DNA of 64,000 nt from positions 124,001 to 188,000 of the forward strand of contig CAWGNT010000015.1 in the NCBI GenBank assembly GCA_963824085.1, in the 5' to 3' direction. The number at the start of each line of letters is the position of its first letter. The stretch's first letter is position 1. Position numbers and translations under genes: made by a program. Below, piece by piece: positions 44,470 to 52,944 of this stretch. This stretch comes from JARRNE01 sp963824085 (GTDB lineage Bacteria > Pseudomonadota > Gammaproteobacteria > Chromatiales > Chromatiaceae). The notes beneath the pieces are model-generated. The model did no database searches. It saw only the letters and a list, made by a program, of their open reading frames with translations, and was not told the DNA's origin.

Positions 44470-44838
44470 ATGGAGGAAACTCCTCCGGCAAGAGGTGCCG
44501 CGGCGAACGAACCGCTGCCCGTGCGGGACGAGGCCGCTGCGTTGGCCGCGACGGGTGGCGATCCGGAGCTTGCTCGCGAGCTCCTCTCAACGCTGATCGC
44601 AGGGTTGCCTCGGGAGGTCGCCGAGCTCGACGCACGCTACACCGCGAAGGATTGGGAGAAGCTTGTTCAGACCGCCCACCGCTTGCGTGGCGCCACCAGC
44701 TACTGCGGGGTCCCCGCCCTGGACAGTGCCCTGCATCACCTCGAGCGCATCGCAAAGGAAGGCGATCCCGCCCAGATTGCCCTCCAGCTCCAGGCCGTTA
44801 CGGAGGCCGCGGCGGCACTCTCGGAGCTGGGCTCTTAA
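44470..44838 (+). CDS. Stand-alone histidine phosphotransfer (HPt) protein
   Basis: 122 aa. The HPt helix LVQTAHRLRGATSYCG contains the phospho-acceptor His70. The flanking four-helix pattern (ELARELLSTLIAGLPREVAEL and ALHHLERIAKEGDPAQIALQL) fits the fold, and it resembles the HPt domain of BarA-type kinases. AGGAG lies 9 nt before the ATG. No hybrid kinase or dedicated response regulator is adjacent; the only REC protein nearby is at 54.7-56.7 kb. It converges on the Pat gene. Confidence 0.9.
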   Translation: MEETPPARGAAANEPLPVRDEAAALAATGGDPELARELLSTLIAGLPREVAELDARYTAKDWEKLVQTAHRLRGATSYCGVPALDSALHHLERIAKEGDPAQIALQLQAVTEAAAALSELGS

Positions 44839-44847
44839 GGCTGCGAC

Positions 44848-44866
44848 CCGGGGGATGCACCCCCGG
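44848..44866. terminator. Hairpin between convergent HPt and Pat genes
   Basis: A perfect 7-bp stem CCGGGGG/CCCCCGG with a 5-nt loop ATGCA, placed symmetrically between the two convergent stop codons. It lacks a clean U-run on either side, so it may be a bidirectional, weak or Rho-assisted terminator. Confidence 0.45.
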
Positions 44867-44910
44867 ACACCATCCTTCTATTCCGTTGCGGACCACGTTG
44901 CGATGGGCGC

Positions 44911-47589
44911 CTACAACAGCTTGCTCACCAGCTTGATGCCCGGGTCCTGCCTGTCGCGCTCCACCCGAAACCCGAGAGACTGCACGAGGGCCAACATGCG
45001 GGTGTTGGCGGTCAGAACCTCGCCCTCCATGATGCGCAGGCCGCGCTGGCGGGCGTTCTGCATCAGAGATCGCATGAGCCGCGCCCCGATGCCCCGGTTC
45101 CGCCACTCGTCCGCCACGACGATGGCGAACTCGCAATGGTCGCCGCCGGGACGGGACATGTACCGGGCCACCCCGACCTCCACCTCCCCGTCAGCCTGCT
45201 CGACCACACCGAGCAGCGCCAGCTCGCGGTCGTAGTCGATCTGGGTGAAGCGCACCAACATCTCCGGGGTGAGCTCCTTGATCGCCTGCATGTAACGAAA
45301 ATACTTGGTCTGCTCCGACAGCCCGCGGACGAAATCCTGGGACATCTGAGCGTCCTCCGGTCGGATCGGGCGGATCACCAGATCCGTGCCGTTGGGGAGC
45401 TGGACGCGCTCGATGAGGTGGCTCGGGTACGGGTGGATGGCCATGTGGCCGTAAGGCGGCAGCTGCGGGGGGCGATAGCTCACCTGGATGCGCGCATCAA
45501 CCGCTGTGACCTCGCGATCGTTGCCGATCAGCGGGTTGATGTCCATCTCGATGATCTCGGGTAGCTCGCACACCATCTCGGAGATCCGCTGCAGGATCTG
45601 GGCGAGGGCCGCGCGGTTCATCGGCGGCATGTGGCGGAACGCGCCCATCAGGCGGGCGACCCGCGTGTGGTCGATCATGGTCTGGACGATGAAGTCGTTC
45701 AGAGGCGGGAGCCCGATCGCGTGATCTTCGAGCACCTCCGTCTCGGTCCCGCCTGCACCGAAGCTGATGACGGGCCCGAAGATCGGGTCCCGGATCACTC
45801 CGATCATCAGCTCACGAGCCGCCCGGGTGGACACCATGTGCTCAACGGTCACCCCGTCGATCCTGGCCTCCGGCCGCAGCTTCTTGGCCCGCTCGACGAT
45901 CTCGGTGAAGGTCCTGCGCACGGACTGCGCATCGGTGATATTGAGCCGCACGCCGTCCACATCCGACTTGTTGCGGATGTCCGAAGAGTTGATCTTCATC
46001 ACGACGGGAAAGCCGAGGGCTTCCGCTGCCATCAGGGCCTCATTCGGCGTGCGCGCCGCGACCGCCTGCATGGTGGGTATGTGGAATGCCGAGAGGATCG
46101 CCTTTGCCTCAATGATACCCAAGGTCTTGCGTCCCTCGGCCATCACCCCCTCGATGATTAGGCGCGCGCCATCCGTGTCCGGGGCCTTCTGATGGGACAG
46201 AGGCCCGGGCGACTGCATGAGGAGCTTTTGGTTCCGCTGATGGGTCGCGAGGAAGGACATGGCCTCCACCGCCACCTCCGGGGACTCGAAATGGGGCACG
46301 CGGTTGTCCGCGAACAGGGCTTGGGCCTGTGCTACTCGGGTCGCGCCCATCCAACACGCCACGACCGGCTTCTTGCTCTTCTTGGCGACTGCGACCAGTG
46401 CCTGCGCAACAGCGGTAGGATCTGTCATGGCGAGCGGGGCCAGCAGTGCCACCACACCGTCGACCCCCGGATCGGACAAGCAGGCAGCAACCGCAGCAGT
46501 GTATCGTTCGGGTGTGGTATCACCGATCACGTCCACCGGGTTTCCGTGCGACCAATGGTCCGGCAAGGCGGACTCCAGCTTTTGGGCCGTCTCCTCGGAG
46601 AGCTGCGCGAGTGTCATACCGAGCTCGGCGGTTCGATCTGCTGCCAGCACCCCGGGCCCACCGCCGTTGGTGACGATCGCGATCCGATCGCCGGTCATCC
46701 GCTTGCCGGTGCCGAACGCCTCGGCGGCAGCGAAAAGTTGGTCCAGCGCCTCGACCTGCACCGCCCCGCCGCGCTCCATGACCGCCCGAAAGACCTCCGT
46801 GGAGCCCACCCAGGCGCCCGTATGCGACTTGGCCGCCCGTGACCCCGCCGGATAGCGCCCGGTCTTGACGACGATCACCGGCTTCAGACGGGCGGCCGCA
46901 CGCAGACCGCTCATGAAGCGGCGGGCGTCGCGTATCCCCTCGACGTAGAGCAGGATGCTCTGCGTGTGGCTGTCTAGGGCCAGGAAGTCGAGCACATCGC
47001 CAAAATCGACCTCCGCGGCGGCCCCGAGCGAGACGACGGCGGAGAAGCCGAGCTGGCGCGGCCCGGACCAGTCGAGCATCGCAGTACAAACCGCCCCGGA
47101 TTGGGACACCAGCGCCACGTTCCCGCGCCTGGCGAGCGCATTGCCAATGGTTGCGTTCAGACCGTGCTGAGGCCGCATCACCCCGAGGGTGTTGGGCCCG
47201 AGGACGCGGATCCGGTTGCGCCGAGCCGCCTCCACCAGTCTCTCCTGCAAGGCGGCGCCACGCTCCCCGTGCTCGGCGAATCCGGCCGAGTAGACCACGG
47301 CGGCCTTGACGCCGTGCTCGCCGCACTGATCCAGGATCTCCGACACCTTCTCGGCGGGCGTCGCAATGAGCGCCAGCTCCACGTGTTTGCCGACGTCCCC
47401 CAGTGCCTTGTAGCAGGGCCGGTCAGCCACCTTCTCGTACTTGGGATTGATGGCATAGCAGGGACCCTTGAACCCGCCTGCCAAGAGGTTGCGGTAGACC
47501 ATGCCTCCTGTGGAGCCGTCACGATCGCTCGCGCCGAAGACTGCCACGGCGCTCGGAACAAAGAGATGGTCGACATCGGACAAGCGCAT
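44911..47589 (-). CDS. Protein lysine acetyltransferase of the Pat/PatZ type (acyl-CoA synthetase-like plus GNAT)
   Basis: 892 aa from the ATG at 47589, with GAGGGG about 9 nt upstream. Residues 1-700 resemble ADP-forming acyl-CoA synthetases: a CoA-binding N-terminus (AVFGASDRDGSTGGMVYRN), SHTGAW (where the active enzymes have the phosphorylated His) and an ATP-grasp part. Residues 730-892 are a GNAT domain (ADEWRNRGIGARLM). This matches PatZ/YfiQ, which acetylates acetyl-CoA synthetase and other proteins. The synthetase half is often inactive in this class. It is divergent from an HDAC-like deacetylase gene. Confidence 0.93.
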   Translation of the reverse strand: MRLSDVDHLFVPSAVAVFGASDRDGSTGGMVYRNLLAGGFKGPCYAINPKYEKVADRPCYKALGDVGKHVELALIATPAEKVSEILDQCGEHGVKAAVVYSAGFAEHGERGAALQERLVEAARRNRIRVLGPNTLGVMRPQHGLNATIGNALARRGNVALVSQSGAVCTAMLDWSGPRQLGFSAVVSLGAAAEVDFGDVLDFLALDSHTQSILLYVEGIRDARRFMSGLRAAARLKPVIVVKTGRYPAGSRAAKSHTGAWVGSTEVFRAVMERGGAVQVEALDQLFAAAEAFGTGKRMTGDRIAIVTNGGGPGVLAADRTAELGMTLAQLSEETAQKLESALPDHWSHGNPVDVIGDTTPERYTAAVAACLSDPGVDGVVALLAPLAMTDPTAVAQALVAVAKKSKKPVVACWMGATRVAQAQALFADNRVPHFESPEVAVEAMSFLATHQRNQKLLMQSPGPLSHQKAPDTDGARLIIEGVMAEGRKTLGIIEAKAILSAFHIPTMQAVAARTPNEALMAAEALGFPVVMKINSSDIRNKSDVDGVRLNITDAQSVRRTFTEIVERAKKLRPEARIDGVTVEHMVSTRAARELMIGVIRDPIFGPVISFGAGGTETEVLEDHAIGLPPLNDFIVQTMIDHTRVARLMGAFRHMPPMNRAALAQILQRISEMVCELPEIIEMDINPLIGNDREVTAVDARIQVSYRPPQLPPYGHMAIHPYPSHLIERVQLPNGTDLVIRPIRPEDAQMSQDFVRGLSEQTKYFRYMQAIKELTPEMLVRFTQIDYDRELALLGVVEQADGEVEVGVARYMSRPGGDHCEFAIVVADEWRNRGIGARLMRSLMQNARQRGLRIMEGEVLTANTRMLALVQSLGFRVERDRQDPGIKLVSKLL

Positions 47590-47955
47590 GGAATCTGCCC
47601 CTCGCAGGGTATTAGGGATTAAGCTACTTGTGGAGCGCGTCCAGCCGTGGGCTGTCCCCGCTCTCTGTGTTTGGTGGTCGGCCAACCGTCAACTGTCAAC
47701 GAATCCGCCGGACCGGATTTCAGGACGGCGGGACCGGTGGGGCAGAACGCCACCGCGCAGCCTGCATGCACTTACGGCCTATCCAAGCGGCTCGTCCCGC
47801 GCAGCTGCCCGATGTAGCCGGTCACCTTGTGCTTTACTTTGATCGGCGAGCAACGGGTTGCGCGTGGGTCCCGGTGTATCCACTGCCCCTATGATCGAGC
47901 CCCGCCGCCGTATCATCAACTCCGCACCTCCGTGCGAGCGAAGAGAGAACAACAG
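47590..47955. other. Divergent promoter region between Pat and HDAC-like genes
   Basis: 366 nt without a credible gene. The left side would hold the Pat promoter and the right side the deacetylase promoter; no clear -10/-35 pair was found. A short CGTCAACTGTCAACG direct repeat lies near 47690-47702. Confidence 0.4.
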
Positions 47956-48888
47956 ATGAACCTCGCATACATCTCCCACCCCGACTGCCAGGACCACCGC
48001 ATGGGCGCGCATCATCCGGAGATGCCGGAGCGTCTCAGCGCAATCCAGGATCGCTTGATCGCATCCGGGATGGAGGTGCTCGTCACGCACTATGATGCCC
48101 CCGAGGCCACGATCGAACAATTGACGCGCGTACACGATCCCGACTACGTGCGCATGATCTTCGACGCCGCCCCGAAGGCCGACGACGTCTTGACCTGGGT
48201 GGACGGCGACACGGCCATGTGCAAGGGAACCTTGCGCGCGGCGCTACGCTCCGCCGGCGCCGCGGTGCTCGCGGTAGACCTCGTCATGACCGAAAAGCAC
48301 CACGCCGCGTTCTGCTGCGTGCGCCCGCCCGGACACCACGCGGAGCGCAGACGCGCTATGGGCTTCTGCTTCTTTAACAACGTTGCCGTCGGAGCAGCGC
48401 AGGCAATGGCCGTTCACGGCCTGGAACGCATCGCCATCGTCGACTTTGACGTCCACCACGGCAATGGCACCGAGGACATCTTCCGGGGCGACGAGCGGGT
48501 GCTTTTCTGCTCGAGCTTCCAGCACCCCTTCTATCCTGGAAGCGGCGCAGACACAGATGCCCCGAACGTGATGAACCTCCCCCTGCCACGGCTCACCGGC
48601 GGCCCGGAGTTCCGCGCCGCCGTCGAAGAGAAGTGGCTGCCGCGCATCGACGCCTTCCGACCCGAGCTCATCATGATCTCGGCCGGATTCGACGGCCATG
48701 CCGAGGACGACATGGCCCACTTCAACCTGCGCGAGCCGGATTACGCGTGGATCACGCGCGCCCTGCACGAGCTCGCGGTGAAGCATGCCAGCGAACGCGT
48801 CGTCTCCTGTCTCGAGGGTGGCTACAGCCTGTCCGCGCTGGGGCGTTGCGTCAGCACCCATGTCGACGAGCTCATCGGCCATCCGTAA
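47956..48888 (+). CDS. HDAC/AcuC-like zinc deacetylase
   Basis: 310 aa from the ATG at 47956, preceded by a GAGAGAAC purine stretch. The family motifs are RPPGHHAERRRAMGFCFFNN (active-site His pair), DFDVHHGNGTEDIF (zinc Asp/His), GSGADTD and ISAGFDGHAEDDMA (second Asp), and the Gly-rich LEGGYSL end. It should deacetylate lysine or act on a small acetyl-amide. Divergence from a Pat-type acetyltransferase suggests an opposing pair, as with AcuA and AcuC in Bacillus. Confidence 0.93.
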   Translation: MNLAYISHPDCQDHRMGAHHPEMPERLSAIQDRLIASGMEVLVTHYDAPEATIEQLTRVHDPDYVRMIFDAAPKADDVLTWVDGDTAMCKGTLRAALRSAGAAVLAVDLVMTEKHHAAFCCVRPPGHHAERRRAMGFCFFNNVAVGAAQAMAVHGLERIAIVDFDVHHGNGTEDIFRGDERVLFCSSFQHPFYPGSGADTDAPNVMNLPLPRLTGGPEFRAAVEEKWLPRIDAFRPELIMISAGFDGHAEDDMAHFNLREPDYAWITRALHELAVKHASERVVSCLEGGYSLSALGRCVSTHVDELIGHP

Positions 48889-48963
48889 GGCTCGCCGAGT
48901 CGTGCCAAACCGAGGACCGGCGCCGCCTGAGCGCTGCGCCGACAGGACAGCCGAGGGGCGCTA

Positions 48964-49125
48964 GGCGATTGCCGGGAAATCGAGTACCAGCGTGCGCAGG
49001 ATTTTCGTTCACCTTGAAGGAGCGACTGCAGGAGCATCGCCGGGCTATGTGACTGCCGGCGTGTCGCCGAAGGCGGGCGAAAACACCGGCAAGGTGGTAT
49101 TGGATTTGACAGACATCACCTTATT
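48964..49125. repeat. Dispersed repeat family II, full copy
   Basis: It starts GGCGATTGCCGGGAAA, continues GTGCGCAGGATTTTCGTTC, then GACTGCCGGCGTGTCGCCGAA, GGCGGGCGAAA, a GGTGGTA and ends TCACCTTATT. The final TTA is the stop codon of the minus-strand GNAT gene. It fills the convergent gap between the deacetylase and GNAT genes. Confidence 0.8.
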
Positions 49126-49663
49126 CGAGCCGTTTCTCTAGAAACAGGTACTGCGCCGGGAGAAGCCCGCTGCGACCGGTCCCGAAGCCGGCGCCCTCAT
49201 ATAGTGAGCGTGCTGAACCGTTGTCCTCTCGCACCTCCAAGGTAACCTTGCAGCAGCCCTGCTGGCGCGCGAGGCTCTCGACGGCCGCAAGCAGCTGGCG
49301 GCCGACTCCGCACCGCCGATACCCGGGCAATACGGCGAAGTCGTGGATGTTGAGGAGCCGCTTGGCCCGAAACGTAGAGAAACCGGAGAAGCAGACGGCG
49401 ATACCGGCGGGGTGATTATCTCGAAAGGCGAGCACTGCGAAAGAGCCGGGGAAAGCCCGCAGGCCAGGGACCAGCTCCCCGCGGACGGTCTCCGTCAGCG
49501 CTTGGCCCTGGCCCATGGCATCGCATGCATACGCGTCGAGCAGCGCAACGACCAGAGCGGCGTCCTCCGGATCATCGAGATCGGCGAGCCGGGTCGAGAC
49601 TTCGCCGGGCGCCAGGCTTGGCGACCCCTTTACGGCCGGCTGTTCAGGAATGTCATTCATCAT
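49121..49663 (-). CDS. GNAT-family N-acetyltransferase
   Basis: 180 aa from the first of two adjacent ATGs (49663). The acetyl-CoA-binding motif AVLPGYRRCGVGRQLL is near residues 114-129 and the C-terminal NGSARSLYEGAGFGTGRSG is typical. The substrate is unknown: these small GNATs act on antibiotics, polyamines, amino acids or protein N-termini. There is no strong ribosome site. Its stop codon lies inside the family II repeat. Confidence 0.88.
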   Translation of the reverse strand: MMNDIPEQPAVKGSPSLAPGEVSTRLADLDDPEDAALVVALLDAYACDAMGQGQALTETVRGELVPGLRAFPGSFAVLAFRDNHPAGIAVCFSGFSTFRAKRLLNIHDFAVLPGYRRCGVGRQLLAAVESLARQQGCCKVTLEVREDNGSARSLYEGAGFGTGRSGLLPAQYLFLEKRLE

Positions 49664-49743
49664 GCGACCGGGGGACAAGCGTCCACCGTCACCTGGGACT
49701 GTGGCACAATTCCTTGCGGCGGGTCCTCACGCGGGAGGAAGCG

Positions 49744-50040
49744 ATGGCCGGGGTTAGCAAAACCATCTCAGGTGTCGGCAAGGGGCTCTTCGGCTGGGCC
49801 GCGCGCTATATCGGCTGGTTGACACTGACTGCCCTGGTCACCCTGGGCGGGGCGCTGGTCCTCATGATCTTCAAGGACTGGACGATCAAGTCCCTGTTGA
49901 CCTCCATGATAGCCTGGCCCGTTCTGGGATTCGCCATGCTCGTGGCCGTACCGATCGCGTTTCTGCGAGTCGGACGCGTCTACCTCTACACGGCTGTGGG
50001 CGGCGGTATCCTGTACAACCTTATCCTCTTGATCTCTTGA
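49744..50040 (+). CDS. Small integral membrane protein, unknown function
   Basis: 98 aa from the ATG at 49744, with GGAGG 5 nt upstream, a strong site. Three hydrophobic segments are visible: about residues 20-39, 53-70 and 78-97. It has an initial GVSKTISGVGKGLFGW. No family recognised. It is divergent from the GNAT gene and converges on the Phd antitoxin. Confidence 0.72.
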   Translation: MAGVSKTISGVGKGLFGWAARYIGWLTLTALVTLGGALVLMIFKDWTIKSLLTSMIAWPVLGFAMLVAVPIAFLRVGRVYLYTAVGGGILYNLILLIS

Positions 50041-50059
50041 CCCCCAGAGACCGGCGTCT

Positions 50060-50075
50060 GAGGGCTCCTGCCCTC
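50060..50075. terminator. Hairpin between convergent genes at 50.05 kb
   Basis: A 6-bp stem GAGGGC/GCCCTC with loop TCCT, between the membrane protein and Phd stop codons. There is no U-run, so terminator activity is uncertain. Confidence 0.35.
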
Positions 50076-50080
50076 GGGGC

Positions 50081-50278
50081 TCAATCACCATAAAACGCCT
50101 GCTCGACTTCTTCCCAGGGGACCTGCTCCTCGTCCCAGCTTTCATCGTCGTCCCTCACCGGCACTATCCGCGCCACCGGCCGTCCGTTGTCGACGACGAG
50201 GATCTCGGCCCCATCCCTAACCGCTTCCAACAGGGCTGGGAAATGTTCCGCGGCGTAACGGGGTTCGACGGTTTGCAT
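50081..50278 (-). CDS. Phd/YefM-like antitoxin, apparently without a toxin
   Basis: 65 aa from the ATG at 50278; a 15-codon longer start is unsupported. The DNA-binding half reads AAEHFPALLEAVRDGAEILV and VDNGRPVARIVPV, the Phd fold. The C-terminal tail WDEEQVPWEEVEQAFYGD is acidic, as in toxin-neutralising tails. No VapC, Doc or RelE gene is adjacent on either side. It may regulate another toxin or be an orphan. Confidence 0.8.
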   Translation of the reverse strand: MQTVEPRYAAEHFPALLEAVRDGAEILVVDNGRPVARIVPVRDDDESWDEEQVPWEEVEQAFYGD

Positions 50279-50860
50279 GGGCCTTGTTACTCCGTTCAAC
50301 TTGAATCGCGCGCACGTACGCACATAGCCAACCCATTCTGTTGCATGGGGACGGGTGGGGCTTGACCCAACCGGGTACGCGCACCGCCGAGGCCGGTGGG
50401 AGGTCAGGGCTCAGTGACCGCTGGGCAAATCCACATGGTTCGCAACGCGCGGGGGAGCAGAGCCTACCAGAAAGTGGCATTTGGCGGAGATGTCGGCTGC
50501 AAGAAATGCGGATTTATCCGCACCCGAGCACCCCTGTCCGACCAGGGCACAATCCAGGGCAAGCCGTTCGATGGCTGGAAAAGCCCCCGTACGACGGACG
50601 CAGGCGCGCGCGGCCAAGCGTCCAACAGCCGCGGAGCTTCACACGTGGCCCAACCCTATCCAACCCGGGAGCTTAGCTGGCAAACTAGCGGTCATGGCGC
50701 GAGCGCCATCCTGGTGGACCTAAGTCCCTGGCACCATCACCGCTTCCCTCGCCCCGGCCTTCTCCCCATGGGAAAGGGAGCAACGGAGCGCGCTGTTCGC
50801 GACTTTCGGTAACGGACTATCCGCGATGACACACCAACCACGAAGGAGGCTTCAGGCCCC
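50279..50860. other. Intergenic region upstream of trpB2
   Basis: About 580 nt without a convincing gene. One inverted repeat TGCGGAT-TT-ATCCGCA (50507-50522) stands out as a possible operator. The trpB2 ribosome site AAGGAGG lies near 50841-50847. No T-box, attenuator or trp leader peptide was seen. Confidence 0.4.
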
Positions 50861-52222
50861 ATGAACGATTCTGTGAAATACCTGCTCGGCGAGCAGGACA
50901 TCCCGAAGTCCTGGTACAACATCAACGCCGACCTGCCCGAGCCGCTGCCGCCGGTCCTCCACCCGGGGACCAAGCAGCCCATCACTCCTGACGACCTCGC
51001 CATGATCTTTCCTCGCGCAGTCATCGAGCAGGAGATGAGTACGGTCCAGGAGATCGAGATCCCGGAGCCGGTGCGGGAGGTCTATCGCCAGTGGCGGCCG
51101 TCTCCGCTCTTTCGGGCACGGCGGCTGGAAAAGGTGCTCGATACCCCCGCGAAGATCTATTACAAGTACGAGGGAGTGAGCCCCGCCGGGAGCCACAAGC
51201 CGAACACGGCCATCGCCCAGGCCTTCTACAACAAGCAGGAAGGTGTAAAGCGTATCACCACCGAGACCGGTGCCGGTCAGTGGGGGTCGTCGCTAGCCCT
51301 CGCCGGCGCCTTCTTCGGGCTGGAGATCGTCGTCTACATGGTCAAGGTGAGCTTCCAGCAGAAGCCTTACCGCCGGGCCTTCATGGAGACCTTCGGCGCC
51401 CAGTGCATTGCAAGCCCCAGCGACACCACCCAGTCCGGCCGCGCCATCCTTGCCGAACATCCGGACAGCACCGGCAGCCTTGGCATCGCTATCAGTGAGG
51501 CGGTAGAAATGGCCGCGCAGCGCGACGACACCAAGTACGCCCTCGGCAGCGTCCTGAACCACGTGCTGCTTCACCAGACTGTGATCGGGCTTGAGGCTCA
51601 GCGGCAAATGGAGATGGCTGGTGACTATCCGGACATGGTCGTTGGCTGCACGGGCGGCGGGAGCAACTTCGCCGGCATCGCCTTCCCCTTCCTGGGAGAG
51701 CGACTGCGCGACGGCAAGAAGGTCGAGCTCATCGCCATCGAGCCTTCCGCCTGCCCCACGCTCACCAAGGGCCGGTTCGCCTATGACTTCGGCGATACCG
51801 CCCACCTCACTCCCCTCGTGAAGATGTACACCCTGGGCTCGGGGTTCGTGCCTCCCGGCTTCCACGCCGGCGGCTTACGCTATCACGGCATGGCCCCCCA
51901 AATCAGCCACCTGACGAAGCTGGGGTACATCGATCCCCGCTCTTACAACCAGCTGGAGTGCTTCGCGGCGGGGATACAGTTCGCGAAGGCTGAAGGCATC
52001 ATCCCTGCGCCAGAGGCCAACCACGCGGTCCGAGGCGCGATCCATGAGGCCGAGAAGTGCCGGGAGTCGGGGCAAGGCAAGACCATCCTGTTCAACCTAT
52101 GCGGTCACGGCCACTTCGACATGCAGGCTTACACGGACTATCTTGGCGGCAAGCTCAAGGACCTGGAATACGACGAGACGGAAGTTGCGATGGCTCTCGC
52201 CGGCCTGCCGTCCGTCGCCTGA
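50861..52222 (+). CDS. trpB: Tryptophan synthase beta chain, TrpB2 type
   Basis: 453 aa, longer than TrpB1 (about 400). The PLP lysine is Lys113 in AGSHKPNTAIAQAF, and the phosphate loop is GCTGGGSNFAG. The N-terminal extension WYNINADLPEPLPP and the FNLCGHGHFDM end are TrpB2 features. It makes tryptophan from indole and serine. No trpA lies beside it, as usual for TrpB2, which is thought to work without TrpA and may salvage indole or act in another step. AAGGAGG lies 12 nt upstream. Confidence 0.95.
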   Translation: MNDSVKYLLGEQDIPKSWYNINADLPEPLPPVLHPGTKQPITPDDLAMIFPRAVIEQEMSTVQEIEIPEPVREVYRQWRPSPLFRARRLEKVLDTPAKIYYKYEGVSPAGSHKPNTAIAQAFYNKQEGVKRITTETGAGQWGSSLALAGAFFGLEIVVYMVKVSFQQKPYRRAFMETFGAQCIASPSDTTQSGRAILAEHPDSTGSLGIAISEAVEMAAQRDDTKYALGSVLNHVLLHQTVIGLEAQRQMEMAGDYPDMVVGCTGGGSNFAGIAFPFLGERLRDGKKVELIAIEPSACPTLTKGRFAYDFGDTAHLTPLVKMYTLGSGFVPPGFHAGGLRYHGMAPQISHLTKLGYIDPRSYNQLECFAAGIQFAKAEGIIPAPEANHAVRGAIHEAEKCRESGQGKTILFNLCGHGHFDMQAYTDYLGGKLKDLEYDETEVAMALAGLPSVA

Positions 52223-52280
52223 CGGAGAACAGGGGACCGAGGACCGAAGCCCCCAACGGGGCGTTCTGTCCTCGGACTCG

Positions 52281-52445
52281 TTAGCCGATTGCCGGAAACT
52301 CATGTACCAGATTGCGCAGGATTTCCGTTCGCTTTCAAGAAGCGCTGGCGGGAGCATAGCTGGGCTGTGTGACTGCCGGCGTGACGCCGAAAGCGGGCGA
52401 AAGGACCCGCAGGGTGGTAAATGATTCGACAGAAATCGCCTTATT
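52281..52445. repeat. Dispersed repeat family II, full copy
   Basis: It starts GCCGATTGCCGGAAA, then GTACCAG, TGCGCAGGATTTCCGTTCGC, GACTGCCGGCGTGACGCCGAA, GCGGGCGAAA, GGTGGTA and ends TCGCCTTATT. The last TTA is the stop codon of the minus-strand psiE-like gene. It fills the convergent gap after trpB2. Confidence 0.8.
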
Positions 52446-52848
52446 CCTGCCCTTTGCTCGGGAAGCGGTCCGAGCCTACGCGAATCACGAGCACAGCGAG
52501 GCTGAGGACCAGGATGGCGATGCTGAGGAACAGGGTGCGCTCATCCGTCATGGTCTTGACGTCGATGGCCAGCACGCGGGTGAGCGCCGTGATGGCGATG
52601 TAGAGCAGGAAGCGCACCGGCAGGTGCTTCGTCTTGAAGTAGATGCCTACCATGGCGCCCAGCTCTAGGTAGATGAAGAGCAGCAGGATGTCCTTGATGG
52701 ACGGACCGCTCTCCCGAACGATGTGGACGATCTCCTCCCCGGTCGCCCACACGATAACGAAGCCGATGACGAACAACCCAAGCAGGTGGAAGTAGTCCAC
52801 GAGCAGGTTGCCAAAGCGCTCGATCCGCTGGTAGCGCGTGTCGGGCAT
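52441..52848 (-). CDS. PsiE-family phosphate-starvation-inducible membrane protein
   Basis: 135 aa with four hydrophobic segments (residues 19-38, 49-66, 77-91, 104-120). The motif SIKDILLLFIYLELGAMVGIYF followed by LPVRFLLYIAITALTRVLAID is the PsiE signature. Expected in the inner membrane; its biochemical role is unknown. GAGGGGGG lies about 5 nt before the ATG. Its stop codon lies within a family II repeat. Confidence 0.9.
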   Translation of the reverse strand: MPDTRYQRIERFGNLLVDYFHLLGLFVIGFVIVWATGEEIVHIVRESGPSIKDILLLFIYLELGAMVGIYFKTKHLPVRFLLYIAITALTRVLAIDVKTMTDERTLFLSIAILVLSLAVLVIRVGSDRFPSKGQE

Positions 52849-52944
52849 GGTTCCCCCCTCTTTTCGACCTACCGCCCGTCCGCCGAATCATCCCGCCCGG
52901 CGCGAGCGGGCATCTCAACGGCCCATGCCAGCTGAGCTTGGGCT

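Noticed and set aside
44394..44936. A 180-codon + strand frame spanning the HPt gene
   Set aside because: Out of frame with the HPt protein, which has His70, good composition and a ribosome site.
48383..48571. Small + strand frame within the deacetylase
   Set aside because: An out-of-frame reading inside a well-supported gene.
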